Source: Myxococcales bacterium (GTDB lineage Bacteria > Myxococcota > UBA727 > GCA-2721815). Taken from it: a DNA stretch of 64,000 nt. The notes below the pieces were generated by a model. That model was not told where the DNA came from and searched no databases. It was given only the letters and a program-made list of their open reading frames with translations. How positions within the stretch are numbered: position 1 is the stretch's first letter; every line of letters begins with the position of its first letter. Shown piece after piece: positions 11,068 through 19,457 of this stretch. The stretch spans positions 3,524-67,523 of the forward strand of contig PBLQ01000016.1 of the NCBI GenBank assembly GCA_002721815.1, given 5' to 3'. Made by a program: the position numbers and the translations under genes.

Positions 11068-12302
11068 TGACCGTATTACAACTCTTCAAGCTGGGTGTGA
11101 AAAACGCACAACGCCGCATGTCACGTACTTTGTTAACCATGGGTATGGTGGCCGTTTCTACTTCTTTATTGGTGCTCACCCTCGCGTGGCTCAATGGTGT
11201 GATGAACGAACTCATCGATGATTCGGTGGCGATTAGTGGCCATATTACCGTTGCCGATGAAGTGTATAACAAAAAGAAAATCCTCCAACCGCTCTATGCC
11301 AATATGGGTGACGTGGATGCCAAAATCAAAAGCATTGAATCCCACACCGAAGTGAAAGGTGTCTACGGGCAAATCCAAGCGGGCGCTACTTTAACGGTTA
11401 GCGAAGAAATTGGGGATGTTTTTACCTTGGTAACCGCGGTGCCGGCTGCCATCCATACGGCGCAATGGAAGGTCAAAATGGCCGAAGGGCGTTTGTATGA
11501 GGCGGGTCAAAAAGAAGTCATCATTGGCCGGAAGCTCAAAAAAGAGTTGGGCGCGAAGCTGGGTGATGATGTGGTGTTTCTTGGTGCGACACAAGATGGC
11601 GCTATGTCCTCCATGCGTTTGAAGTTAGTAGGTGTGATTGCCGATCACTTGATGTTTAACAAACGTGCGTTCATTCCCTTGGCTCAAGGGCAATATTTTG
11701 CGGACATGGAAGACAATGTGACTGAACTGTTGATTTATGGCGAGCATTTTAATGATGCGGTAGCGATTGCAGATGATTTACGGGCTCAAGGGGGCATGGG
11801 AAAAGTTGAAATCAATGCCTGGAAAGAGATTTCACCTTGGAAAGAAGCCTTGCCCGCCACGGATGGATTTACCGCAATGATCATCATCATTGTTTTGCTC
11901 CTCGCAGCTTTGGGCATTTGGAATACCTTTACCATGTCTATTCTTGAACGCCGTTCCGAGATTGGCGTGATGCGCGCCATGGGTTTAACGAAGTTTAAAA
12001 CCTTGGTGATGATCATCTTGGAGGCTTCTTGGATGGGGTTGGCCGGTGCGCTCATTGGCCTTTTACTGGGCGCCATTCCTACGTGGTATCTCAATATCAA
12101 CGGCTTTGAGCTTTCTGATGGTATTCGCGAAGGCATGGAAGGCATGTACGCCATGCCCAAAGTCATGCGCGCCACTTTGGACATGAATAATTTTGTCACC
12201 AGTTTCGTTTTAGCCATGATCACGGCGTTGTCTGGTGCCATTTTACCTGCGTGGGTTGCCTCACGCATTCCGCCCTACGTGGCCATGCGACAGGATAAAT
12301 AA
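11067..12302 (+). CDS. FtsX/MacB-type ABC permease, second subunit
   Basis: A 411-residue paralogue of the preceding permease, with the same order of one N-terminal helix, a periplasmic domain and three C-terminal helices, and with IGVMRAMGLTKFK as the FtsX loop motif. It overlaps the upstream stop by one base and is followed immediately by the LolA-like gene at 12303. The divergence between the two permeases suggests a heterodimer (LolC/LolE-like), not a homodimer. Confidence 0.9.
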   Translation: MTVLQLFKLGVKNAQRRMSRTLLTMGMVAVSTSLLVLTLAWLNGVMNELIDDSVAISGHITVADEVYNKKKILQPLYANMGDVDAKIKSIESHTEVKGVYGQIQAGATLTVSEEIGDVFTLVTAVPAAIHTAQWKVKMAEGRLYEAGQKEVIIGRKLKKELGAKLGDDVVFLGATQDGAMSSMRLKLVGVIADHLMFNKRAFIPLAQGQYFADMEDNVTELLIYGEHFNDAVAIADDLRAQGGMGKVEINAWKEISPWKEALPATDGFTAMIIIIVLLLAALGIWNTFTMSILERRSEIGVMRAMGLTKFKTLVMIILEASWMGLAGALIGLLLGAIPTWYLNINGFELSDGIREGMEGMYAMPKVMRATLDMNNFVTSFVLAMITALSGAILPAWVASRIPPYVAMRQDK

Positions 12303-13052
12303 ATGCGTTATTTGGGATTCATTGCTCTTTGTATTTTTGTTGCTTTGCCCGCTGGTGCCCAAGAAGCACTCACGGCCGATGCCATTTTAAAAAAGATGGA
12401 CCAAAACTTGGTGTCAGAAAAACGCACCGCCACCATTGAGATGACCGTGGTGAACCGGGGGCGCACACGCACCTTTGTGATGGAAAGTTTTTCCCGCGGC
12501 GAAACCGAGTCTGCCATTAAATACACCAAACCGGCCCGTGAACGCGGCACCAAGATGCTCAAAAAAGACAAAGAGTTGTGGATGTATTTGCCCGCAGCGG
12601 AACGCGTTCAAAAAATCTCTGGGCATTTGTTGCGCCAAGGCATGATGGGTTCAGATGTCAGTTACGAAGACATGCTCAACTCTGAAGAAATGGCCGATGC
12701 TTATAAATCCACGCTGAAAGGTGAAGAGGCTTTTGAAAAACGCGCTTGTTATAAAATCGAAATGGTTTCTAAGGAGAAAGACGTGGCTTATCCCAAGCGC
12801 GTCATGTGGGTGGATAAAGAATTGTACATTCCTTTAAAGCAGGAGCTTTATGCGCTCAGTGGCACCTTGCTCAAAAGTTGGGAGATGAAAGACATCAAAG
12901 CTTTTGACAACGGTCGGCAATACCCCGCCACCATGATCATCAAAGACAATCTCAAAAAGAATTCCAGCACCACCATCAAGTTCACCGATATGAAATTCAA
13001 CGTGGACTTTGAAATGGAGGTCTTCTCTCAGCGGTGGCTCAAGCGCAAATAA
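12303..13052 (+). CDS. LolA-like outer membrane lipoprotein-sorting protein
   Basis: A 249-residue secreted protein. The signal peptide (MRYLGFIALCIFVALPAGA) is followed by QEALTADAILKKMD and a beta-rich body with KYTKPARERGTKML and LWMYLPAAERVQKI. These are hallmarks of the LolA-like family usually annotated as outer membrane lipoprotein-sorting protein. Members sit beside FtsX-type ABC systems and are thought to carry a lipid or lipoprotein across the periplasm in a hydrophobic half-barrel. It starts directly after the second permease stop and ends the operon; a hairpin follows within five bases. With the ATPase, two permeases and the divergent barrel it makes a plausible inner-to-outer membrane export route. 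Confidence 0.85.
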   Translation: MRYLGFIALCIFVALPAGAQEALTADAILKKMDQNLVSEKRTATIEMTVVNRGRTRTFVMESFSRGETESAIKYTKPARERGTKMLKKDKELWMYLPAAERVQKISGHLLRQGMMGSDVSYEDMLNSEEMADAYKSTLKGEEAFEKRACYKIEMVSKEKDVAYPKRVMWVDKELYIPLKQELYALSGTLLKSWEMKDIKAFDNGRQYPATMIIKDNLKKNSSTTIKFTDMKFNVDFEMEVFSQRWLKRK

Positions 13053-13056
13053 CAAA

Positions 13057-13074
13057 GCCCACCAAAAGGTGGGC
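13057..13074. terminator. Hairpin between convergent genes, possible terminator
   Basis: A perfect 7-bp stem (GCCCACC/GGTGGGC) with an AAAA loop lies five bases after the LolA-like stop. A run of seven T begins about 15 bases downstream on the plus strand, so it is not a canonical intrinsic terminator. It sits between genes converging at 13052 and 13116 and may stop transcription from either side. Confidence 0.5.
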
Positions 13075-13115
13075 CATGCCATGTTCACATTTTTTTAGAG
13101 ACTGCTTTTTAAAGA

Positions 13116-13514
13116 TTACTTTTTTAGCGCTTTAACGCCGGCCAAAATGCCGTGGACCGCTGCATCGCTGAGGTCTTTGGTGACACGTGCGGGGGCCAAC
13201 ACGAAGTCGGCGGCTTCCACCAGAGCAACGGCGGGCGTGATGGCGGCTTTGAGGGCCAGTTCGATACCGATGAAAGCCGGAACGTCCACCCAGGTTTTGC
13301 CCCACATGCTGCGAAGTTTGTCGGAAGGGTCGAAGGCTGACTTGAGGTCTTTGGGAATGGCCTTGAGGTTTTCTTTGGCCGAAGCCAGGTGGTCGACGGT
13401 TTCGTTGTCGTCTTTACCGCGTACCAGCGTTTCGCTGTCCCATTCTTGGGTTTTACGGACAGGTTCGGGGCTTCGGTAAGTGGGGCGATGGGTTGTGTTG
13501 GTGTTGATGGGCAT
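13116..13514 (-). CDS. Hypothetical protein, 132 residues
   Basis: The start chosen is the ATG at 13514 (MPINTNTTHRP), because AAAGGA lies seven to eight bases upstream; the frame extends to 13580 without support. The N-terminal third is polar and likely disordered (THRPTYRSPEPVRKT). The rest is helical, with a hydrophobic stretch (PAFIGIELALKAAITPAVALVEAADFV, about residues 75-105) and a Lys-rich tail (GVKALKK). There is no signal peptide and no recognisable family. An overlapping frame at 13124-13582 has a less convincing composition and was rejected. Confidence 0.6.
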   Translation of the reverse strand: MPINTNTTHRPTYRSPEPVRKTQEWDSETLVRGKDDNETVDHLASAKENLKAIPKDLKSAFDPSDKLRSMWGKTWVDVPAFIGIELALKAAITPAVALVEAADFVLAPARVTKDLSDAAVHGILAGVKALKK

Positions 13515-13633
13515 TTGATAAATCCTTTCTGCTGACAAAGGAAATATCGCCAGGTAGGCAGGTGTGTTGCTTTGAACCACATTGTCCTACCCCTGATCTG
13601 TGATGGGGCTCACGATCGTGAAGATTCAAACCT

Positions 13634-14470
13634 TTATTCTAGGCTAAAAAGGGCCACCGACGGATCTAACAGAGCCCAAACCACCAAACCGACACTCACC
13701 GCTGCCAGCCCAATGGCCGCGTATTTTTGGATATTTGCGGTTTTTCCGTACTGGCTCAGGAGTTCTTCTTCGCTTTTCACTGAAAGCAAGAAAGGCTCTT
13801 CTTTGTTGGATGGATCGTTGAGCGTGAGCCCATCGGTTCCGTCACGTACTTCTCCTAAGGCATAAATATCACTGCCCACCGGTAGGATGCTTTCTTTAAT
13901 GCGGTATCCCAACAGTCTTCGCGAGCTGCCAAAAGACATATTTCCTAAAGAAAGGGAAAAGCCACCGATGCTGATGGTGTTGCCGCGGTCCATGGCACCG
14001 GGGGGCTCAAAACGGTTCACCACTGACTCCAAAGTATATTCTGCGCCGCTGGGCGATACGTGAATGCTGCCTGAACCGTCATCGATGCTGAAACTGGTGT
14101 CTCGGGTGTCATCATGAAGGGTGTCGGAACGTTTGACCCAGCGCCGGGTGACCTTGCCCTCGCTGTCTCGGCTTTCTTTGTATTCTTCGTATTCCCGTAC
14201 GATCTTGGTCTTCACCACCACCGCGGGTCTGTCCGTGAATTGGCCTTGTAGTGGATGCTCACAAACCACTTTGCCTTTGAGTTCTACTTGTTGGTTCCAG
14301 TGGGATGGGCCTTCGCCCATGTCGGCCCGTACGCTTTGGGCCATTTCTTTTAATTGTTGAACGGTAGACGTTTCGGTGGCTTTCATGTGGTAGATTTTGT
14401 CCAAATTTTTACGCATGAAAAAGATCAAGACGCCAGCAATGAGTAAAAGGATGCCTGCAACAATGGCCAT
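13634..14470 (-). CDS. GIDE-domain membrane protein
   Basis: 278 residues with an N-terminal transmembrane helix (residues 2-20), a soluble middle and a C-terminal helix (about 250-270). The middle part has the features of the GIDE domain, named from the eukaryotic mitochondrial E3 ligase MUL1: VELKGKVV near residue 63, PLQGQFTDRPAVVVKTKIVREYEE, FSIDDGSGSIHVSP, and GYRIKESILPVGSDIYALGEV. Bacterial members lack the RING finger, as does this one, and their role is not established. It is monocistronic, with a clear gap on both sides. Confidence 0.75.
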   Translation of the reverse strand: MAIVAGILLLIAGVLIFFMRKNLDKIYHMKATETSTVQQLKEMAQSVRADMGEGPSHWNQQVELKGKVVCEHPLQGQFTDRPAVVVKTKIVREYEEYKESRDSEGKVTRRWVKRSDTLHDDTRDTSFSIDDGSGSIHVSPSGAEYTLESVVNRFEPPGAMDRGNTISIGGFSLSLGNMSFGSSRRLLGYRIKESILPVGSDIYALGEVRDGTDGLTLNDPSNKEEPFLLSVKSEEELLSQYGKTANIQKYAAIGLAAVSVGLVVWALLDPSVALFSLE

Positions 14471-14555
14471 GGGGTTCCTCCACTAGATAATAAGGTCCAA
14501 CTGGGATAGCCTAGTTGGGTGGTTGATTACAAACCAAAATCTCTAAGGAGTCCGT

Positions 14556-15299
14556 TTGGACCTGATCGAAGTTTCAAAAAATAAGGGAATTCAAAGGCAC
14601 CCATGGGAGGTCGCGCGTGGGCGTTTCTTTGGGGATTGCCTTATGGAGGCGCTTAAAAAAAGCGAGGCCAACACGTTATTAGATGTGGGCAGTGGTGACG
14701 GCTACATGGCTCATGTTTTTGAGGGGCGGACGACGGATTTGAAAATAACCTGTTGGGACATTAACTACAAAGAGGACTTTCTAGAGCAGGCAAGGCGCTT
14801 GTACCCGGGTATTGAGTTTACGCCTGAGCAGCCCTCCGGTATTTTCGACATGTTCACCATGTTAGATGTGTTGGAGCATGTGGACGATGACGTGGGTTTC
14901 CTGACGGACCTTGTGACCCATCATTTAATTGAGGGTGGCCATGCCTTGATCTGCGTACCGGCTTGGCCATTTTTGTTCTCAGATCACGATTCACACTTAA
15001 AACATTTCCGCCGCTACACGCCCAAAGCTGCGCGTGCCCTTATTGGGGCGTCGGGCCTCAAGATTTTGAAGTCCGGAGGGTTGTTCCATTCCTTGTTGTT
15101 GCCCCGCACGTTAGGCGTGGCCAAAGAGAAAATCTTCGGCGCAACCCCGCCCAAGGGCCTTTCCGATTGGAAAACTGGGTCTTTCACGACCAGTCTGATA
15201 CAAGGGGTGTTGTCTGGCGATAATTGGCTCAGCAAAGGTTTGGGCAATGTGGGCCTTTCTTTACCTGGCTTAAGTTGGTGGGCGTTGTGTCAAAAATAA
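14556..15299 (+). CDS. Class I SAM-dependent methyltransferase
   Basis: 247 residues starting at a TTG at 14556, supported by AAGGAG (14545-14550) five bases upstream; the next ATG would remove part of the Rossmann fold. Motif I is LLDVGSGDGYM (about residue 42), followed by ITCWDIN as the acidic end of strand 2 and FDMFTMLDVLEHVDDD as motif IV. The pattern matches the Methyltransf_23 type often found with glycosyltransferases acting on polyprenyl or glycan substrates. The downstream glycosyltransferase start overlaps its end, so the pair is probably co-translated. Confidence 0.85.
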   Translation: MDLIEVSKNKGIQRHPWEVARGRFFGDCLMEALKKSEANTLLDVGSGDGYMAHVFEGRTTDLKITCWDINYKEDFLEQARRLYPGIEFTPEQPSGIFDMFTMLDVLEHVDDDVGFLTDLVTHHLIEGGHALICVPAWPFLFSDHDSHLKHFRRYTPKAARALIGASGLKILKSGGLFHSLLLPRTLGVAKEKIFGATPPKGLSDWKTGSFTTSLIQGVLSGDNWLSKGLGNVGLSLPGLSWWALCQK

Positions 15300-16027
15300 C
15301 CATCATTATTCCGTGTTACAACGAAGCAGAGCGATTGGATGTCCAAGCTTTTCTGGCTTGGGTGCGTGAAGTAGAGGTGGACCTGCTTTTTGTGGACGAT
15401 GGCTCCACTGACAACACTTTAGATATTCTTGAAGAGATGTCGGCCCAGAGCCAAGGGGCCGCACAACACATCTTCTTGGCGGAAAACCAGGGCAAGGCCG
15501 AAGCGGTTCGTCAGGGCATGTTGCATGCCTTTTCTGCAGGCGCAGACTTGGTGGGGTATTTGGATGCAGATTTGGCCACCTCTTTGGTTGAGGCTGAGCG
15601 CATCATCGAAGCGCTCATGGCCAGTGACAAAAAAGTCGCCATGGGTTCACGGGTAGCCCTCATCGATCGTGACATCGAAAGAACGCCAACCCGTCATTAC
15701 TTGGGACGGGCGTTTGCCACGTTTGCATCTGCAGGTTTGGGCGCCCGTTTTTACGACACCCAGTGCGGCGCAAAATTTTTTAAGGCATCACCAAGAATTA
15801 TGGCTGCCCTTGAAAACCCTTTTATCACCAAATGGGTTTTTGACGTGGAGCTTTTATGGCGACTCATGTACGCGCCTTTCGAAGAATCCCCTTACAGCGG
15901 CATGGATTTCATGGAAGTGCCCTTAAAGGCATGGGAAGACAAAAAAGGCTCAAAAATTGGGATGGGACAGACCGCCAATATTTTTGCGGACTGCATGCGT
16001 TTGATGACGCTTTTTGCAAAAAAATAA
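15287..16027 (+). CDS. Family 2 glycosyltransferase, dolichyl-phosphate-glucose synthase-like
   Basis: The GT-A fold starts abruptly with TIIIPCYNEAERL, so I choose the GTG at 15287 (VSKITIII), giving 246 residues and a 13-base overlap with the methyltransferase. Motifs are VDDGSTDNTL (UDP-sugar binding) and YLDADLATS, which holds the metal-binding DxD. The later sequence ARFYDTQCGAKFF resembles DPM1/ALG5-like enzymes, which transfer a sugar to a lipid phosphate carrier. No transmembrane helices are present. Coupling to the methyltransferase suggests joint modification of a lipid-linked sugar. Confidence 0.85.
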   Translation: MSKITIIIPCYNEAERLDVQAFLAWVREVEVDLLFVDDGSTDNTLDILEEMSAQSQGAAQHIFLAENQGKAEAVRQGMLHAFSAGADLVGYLDADLATSLVEAERIIEALMASDKKVAMGSRVALIDRDIERTPTRHYLGRAFATFASAGLGARFYDTQCGAKFFKASPRIMAALENPFITKWVFDVELLWRLMYAPFEESPYSGMDFMEVPLKAWEDKKGSKIGMGQTANIFADCMRLMTLFAKK

Positions 16028-16034
16028 GAAGGCC

Positions 16035-16457
16035 TTACTGGGGTGTTTTTTCGCGGAAAGCCAATTCCTTGATGAGCATGCCCATGAGCATGGCGCACAC
16101 TAAAGCGAGGGGCTCCTTGGCACCGGAGGCCACCGATACCAGGGCGGGCCCCGGACAGTAGCCACTTAAGCCCCAACCAATTCCGAACAGCGCCGCACCC
16201 ACAACCAGTTTTATGTTGATGTCTTGCGCGGTGGGAAGAAAAAATTGGTCTTCAAACCATGGTTTGTCTTTGGAGGTAATCAATTTGAAAAGCGCCAGAT
16301 GCGCTCCGATACCGCCCACCATGACGAAGGCGAGTGTGGGATCCCAACCATCTGCCACATCCAAAAAAGCAATGACTTTGTTGGCATCGGTCATACCGGA
16401 AACGATAAGACCCACCCCAAAAAGAATACCTGCGAGAAAAGCAAACAATCGGTTCAT
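16035..16457 (-). CDS. YeeE/YedE-family sulfur transporter, C-terminal half
   Basis: 140 residues, four hydrophobic segments. GIGWGLSGYCPGPALVS near residue 95 is the Cys-containing channel motif of the YeeE/YedE family, which conducts thiosulfate or related sulfur species. The ATG at 16457 shares one base with the upstream stop (TGATG) and has a GGGGG ribosome site. In this operon type, the transporter is split into two half-size proteins. This half carries the second Cys motif. Confidence 0.88.
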   Translation of the reverse strand: MNRLFAFLAGILFGVGLIVSGMTDANKVIAFLDVADGWDPTLAFVMVGGIGAHLALFKLITSKDKPWFEDQFFLPTAQDINIKLVVGAALFGIGWGLSGYCPGPALVSVASGAKEPLALVCAMLMGMLIKELAFREKTPQ

Positions 16458-16894
16458 CAAATGTTCCCCCCGGTAAAAATTTGGATGGCGGTGGCGGTGA
16501 TAAAACCGGTTGCCATAAAAGTTAGGACGGCAACGAATGAACGTTTAGAAAATCGCGTGAGTCCGCAAATGCCATGGCCGCTGGTGCAACCGCTGCCCAG
16601 TCGTGTCCCAAAGCCCACGCAAAGGCCCGCTGCGACCACGGCACCGAGAGAATGATCTTGGGGGGTTTGGATTTGCTCAGGCATAAAAACCACACCCAGG
16701 CTGCCCGTGACAAAGAGGCCAAAAATAAACAGCACCCGCCACTGCTTGTCGCCAGCGCTGGGTTTGAGAAGGTCCCCCAAAATACCACTGATGCCCGCAA
16801 TGCGGCCGGTGGCAATGAGAAGGAGGGACGCAGCCAGTCCAATCAAGGCCCCACCCACGATGGCCATGATGACGGATTCGGTAGACCAAACCAT
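16457..16894 (-). CDS. YeeE/YedE-family sulfur transporter, N-terminal half
   Basis: 145 residues with four hydrophobic helices. GFGTRLGSGCTSGHGICGL near residue 95 is the hallmark first Cys motif of the family. The start at 16894 (MVWSTES) fits GCGGAG just upstream, inside the end of the persulfide dioxygenase gene; the earlier ATG at 16918 lacks support. It works with the gene at 16035-16457 as a two-piece transporter. Confidence 0.88.
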   Translation of the reverse strand: MVWSTESVIMAIVGGALIGLAASLLLIATGRIAGISGILGDLLKPSAGDKQWRVLFIFGLFVTGSLGVVFMPEQIQTPQDHSLGAVVAAGLCVGFGTRLGSGCTSGHGICGLTRFSKRSFVAVLTFMATGFITATAIQIFTGGNI

Positions 16895-16898
16895 GTTG

Positions 16899-17600
16899 TT
16901 ACTCCGCGAGCCCACCACGCAAATTAGCGGGGAGGGCGGTGTCTATTTTTTTAGGATATGCCAAATTGAGCCCGTTCATGATGTCCGCAAAAGCATTTTC
17001 GTCATTGGCCAATTTGAGTCTTGGGTTGAATTGTTTTTCTTCGGCCACCGTGCTGCGGGTGTGCCCTTTGTAGTCGTGCCCGGGATAAATCAAGGTGTCA
17101 TCGGGCAAGGAAAAGATTTGCTCGTGTACCGATTTGTAGAGCGTGTTGGGGCTGCCCTCTTGGAAGTCGGTTCGGCCACAACCGCGGATGAACAAAGCAT
17201 CGCCGGTGAAGGCAATTTTGCGGCCGTGCATTTCCCAAACCAAGGTCATGCAGCTGCTGGTGTGCCCCGGTGTTTCTCTAACTTGCAAGTGTGAGTCGCC
17301 AAAAGAAATTGTATCTCCGGTTTTGACGTTGCGATTCGCATTTTCAACCCCGGCCTTTCGACTCACCACGGTTTGGGCACCGGTTTTTTCTTTGAGAAGT
17401 GCAGCGCCAGTGATGTGATCGGCGTGAATGTGGGTTTCAATGAGATATTTGAGGCGCAAAGAGAGTTCATTGAGCAGCTGAAGGTCTCGTTCAACCTGTT
17501 CGAGCACAGGATCAATGAGCACCGCTTCTTTAGAGCGTTCATCCGCCAGCAGATAAGTGAAAGTACAAGTTTCACTGTCAAAAAGTTGCCTAAATAGCAT
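16899..17600 (-). CDS. Persulfide dioxygenase-like metallo-beta-lactamase-fold hydrolase (ETHE1 type)
   Basis: 233 residues, cytoplasmic. The metal-binding motif THIHADH (H57, H59, D61, H62) is followed by TPGHTSSCMTL, FTGDALFIRGCGRTDFQ and YPGHDYKGHTRSTV. This set and order are those of ETHE1-type persulfide dioxygenases, which oxidise glutathione persulfide to sulfite using one iron. Together with the two YeeE/YedE halves downstream it forms a known sulfide/persulfide detoxification operon; a BigR-type regulator, often present, is not seen here. GAGG precedes the ATG by six bases. Confidence 0.9.
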   Translation of the reverse strand: MLFRQLFDSETCTFTYLLADERSKEAVLIDPVLEQVERDLQLLNELSLRLKYLIETHIHADHITGAALLKEKTGAQTVVSRKAGVENANRNVKTGDTISFGDSHLQVRETPGHTSSCMTLVWEMHGRKIAFTGDALFIRGCGRTDFQEGSPNTLYKSVHEQIFSLPDDTLIYPGHDYKGHTRSTVAEEKQFNPRLKLANDENAFADIMNGLNLAYPKKIDTALPANLRGGLAE

Positions 17601-17611
17601 GGGGGACCTCG

Positions 17612-19261
17612 CTATTCACCGTCATCTGATGTGGTGGTGACACCGCCATCCACCGTTGCAAGGCCCACGGTATCCAATTCATAGGTGGGGCAGAGCTTCG
17701 TCGGGACACTGAACTTGTGCTCATGATCGGTTTCGTCTCCGATGACTTGGAAGTCGGGGTCGAAGGTGCCATCGCCATTACCGAAATACAGCCGGGTTTG
17801 TCCTGGGTTTTCATAGGCCACGTGTTGGTAGCCAATGATCAGATCGTAATTACCATCGAAATTAAAGTCGAAGGTTCGGCCGGAACCGGTTCTTCCGAGG
17901 CTTTCCATGGGGAACCCGCCCGCCGTTTCATTGGCATCGGTGGGGTTCAAGTCAATGGCCTGGATGGGTTGGCTGGTCAATGTGCCACCGGGCTGACCCG
18001 CGTAAAACCATCCGGCGCCGGGAGAGCCATCATCGTCGAACCCGGTGATGATATCTCCAATGTCATCATTGTTGAAATCGGCGAAGAGCATGGTGTTGGC
18101 GGGGCCGAGATTGCCCGCGTGGGTGAATTTGAGCACTGGCTCTTGGAACGTTCCGTCCCCGTTGCCAAACAGGGTGTAGGTGGGTGTGCTGGCGGCGCCG
18201 CCGCTGGCGTAGGTTCCCACCGTGAGATCCAAGTGATCGTCTTCTGAAGGGTTCAGGTTCACTGCTTGCTTGGCGAACTTTAAGTGCCACTGGTTTGCCG
18301 CAATGCCATTGAGCGACATATCTGGCATTTTACGGAAGAAGCAGTTGGTGTTCTCTGATTCTTCGGCGAAGCAGGTGGCGTCGGGTTGCCGATTGTTCAA
18401 GTAGACTTGGACGTCCACCGTGGAGACATTGTTGGGACGAACGATTTTCAAAAGAGCCAAATCAAAAAAGGTGTCTCCATCGGCATCGAGAACGATGGCC
18501 CAAGAAGTTTTGCCCACAACGCCAATGAGTCGTTGGTCAAACTCATCTTTCTTTTCATTACGTGTGAAAAACCAAACTTGGTACTCCTCATCGGGGCTGA
18601 TGGCGCTTGTTTTGGCTAAAAAGTCCATCTTGCCGTTGTGATCAAAATCGCCAATGGCAAAATCCGTGTAACTCAAAAGTGTTTCACTGCCATTGCCTTC
18701 GGGATCTCCAAAAATGGGTTGACCAATTGTGACGGCGTCTTCAAAGGAGCCATCGCGGTTGCTCAAATACAGTTCAATGCCTTCGGTGGCGCCTCGGCGA
18801 ACCATGAATTCGGGCCACGGGTCTTGCGCGTAGGGGTCGATTCCATCGGGAATGCCGTCTTCATCGGTGTCTGGAGAGAACGGGTTGCTCACGCTGCAAT
18901 CGGACCCAAACGCTACTTCTTCATCATCGGTCAGGCCATCACCATCGCTGTCAAACCCTGGAATGATGGAGGGGCCACCTGCATCCACGGGGTCTGGGTT
19001 TTGCTGACCACCGGCATCCGCCACCGGGGAGGTAGAAACCCCTGAATCTTGGCTGGGCCCCGGTGAGGTATTTTGTCCGGCATCAGAGCCAGGAAAGAGC
19101 GCGTCATCGGGGGTGTGGCAAATGCCATCCACACAGATTTGTTCGGCCAGGCACTCTTCATCGCTGGCGCAAGCCGTATTGATGGGTGATTCTTCGCAAC
19201 CGCCGCAGGCATTGAGTAAAAACAGAGCGCAGGTCAGCAGCCCGTATTGAATGTTCTTCAT
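17612..19261 (-). CDS. FG-GAP/VCBS-repeat lipoprotein with TSP3 segment
   Basis: 549 residues. A lipoprotein signal peptide ends in LLNAC (Cys at about residue 19), followed by a Cys-rich segment (CASDEECLAEQICVDGICH) that resembles small disulfide modules of myxobacterial surface proteins. Then comes a linker with repeated Asp-Ala-Gly and a TSP3 stretch (DSDGDGLTDDEE). The rest has FG-GAP-like beta-propeller repeats (FAIGDFDHNGKMDFLA, LFADFNNDDIGDIITG, FDFNFDGNYDLIIGY), which usually bind calcium and ligands. The tail is short and acidic. It lies 11 bases upstream of the persulfide dioxygenase on the same strand, but a functional link is not evident. Confidence 0.85.
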   Translation of the reverse strand: MKNIQYGLLTCALFLLNACGGCEESPINTACASDEECLAEQICVDGICHTPDDALFPGSDAGQNTSPGPSQDSGVSTSPVADAGGQQNPDPVDAGGPSIIPGFDSDGDGLTDDEEVAFGSDCSVSNPFSPDTDEDGIPDGIDPYAQDPWPEFMVRRGATEGIELYLSNRDGSFEDAVTIGQPIFGDPEGNGSETLLSYTDFAIGDFDHNGKMDFLAKTSAISPDEEYQVWFFTRNEKKDEFDQRLIGVVGKTSWAIVLDADGDTFFDLALLKIVRPNNVSTVDVQVYLNNRQPDATCFAEESENTNCFFRKMPDMSLNGIAANQWHLKFAKQAVNLNPSEDDHLDLTVGTYASGGAASTPTYTLFGNGDGTFQEPVLKFTHAGNLGPANTMLFADFNNDDIGDIITGFDDDGSPGAGWFYAGQPGGTLTSQPIQAIDLNPTDANETAGGFPMESLGRTGSGRTFDFNFDGNYDLIIGYQHVAYENPGQTRLYFGNGDGTFDPDFQVIGDETDHEHKFSVPTKLCPTYELDTVGLATVDGGVTTTSDDGE

Positions 19262-19397
19262 GATGTTGACTCCTAAAAACCAGGCCGATCCTCAAAAAGC
19301 GGATGAGCCTCACCTATATAGGGTGTAGCCGGGAATTTTGGCAATGGAAAGCCCACATAACGCCTTAATCTACTGGGATTTAGGCACATGGGCTTCC

Positions 19398-19426
19398 TTG
19401 ACACCCAAGCCTCAGATGTGAAAGAT
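19398..19426 (+). promoter_or_regulatory. Candidate sigma-70 promoter for the 19458 lipoprotein
   Basis: A consensus -35 box TTGACA (19398-19403) is followed by a 17-base spacer and a weak -10, AAAGAT (19421-19426). The predicted transcript would start near 19433, just ahead of the GGGAG ribosome site and the ATG at 19458. Confidence 0.4.
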
Positions 19427-19457
19427 CGTCACCGCTTCAAAAAGATGGGAGTTTTCA

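Noticed and set aside
13124-13582. Alternative 152-residue minus-strand frame overlapping the gene at 13116-13514
   Set aside because: Its composition (Pro, Ser, Trp and Lys runs) is less protein-like. The other frame has a ribosome site at its ATG and a balanced composition.
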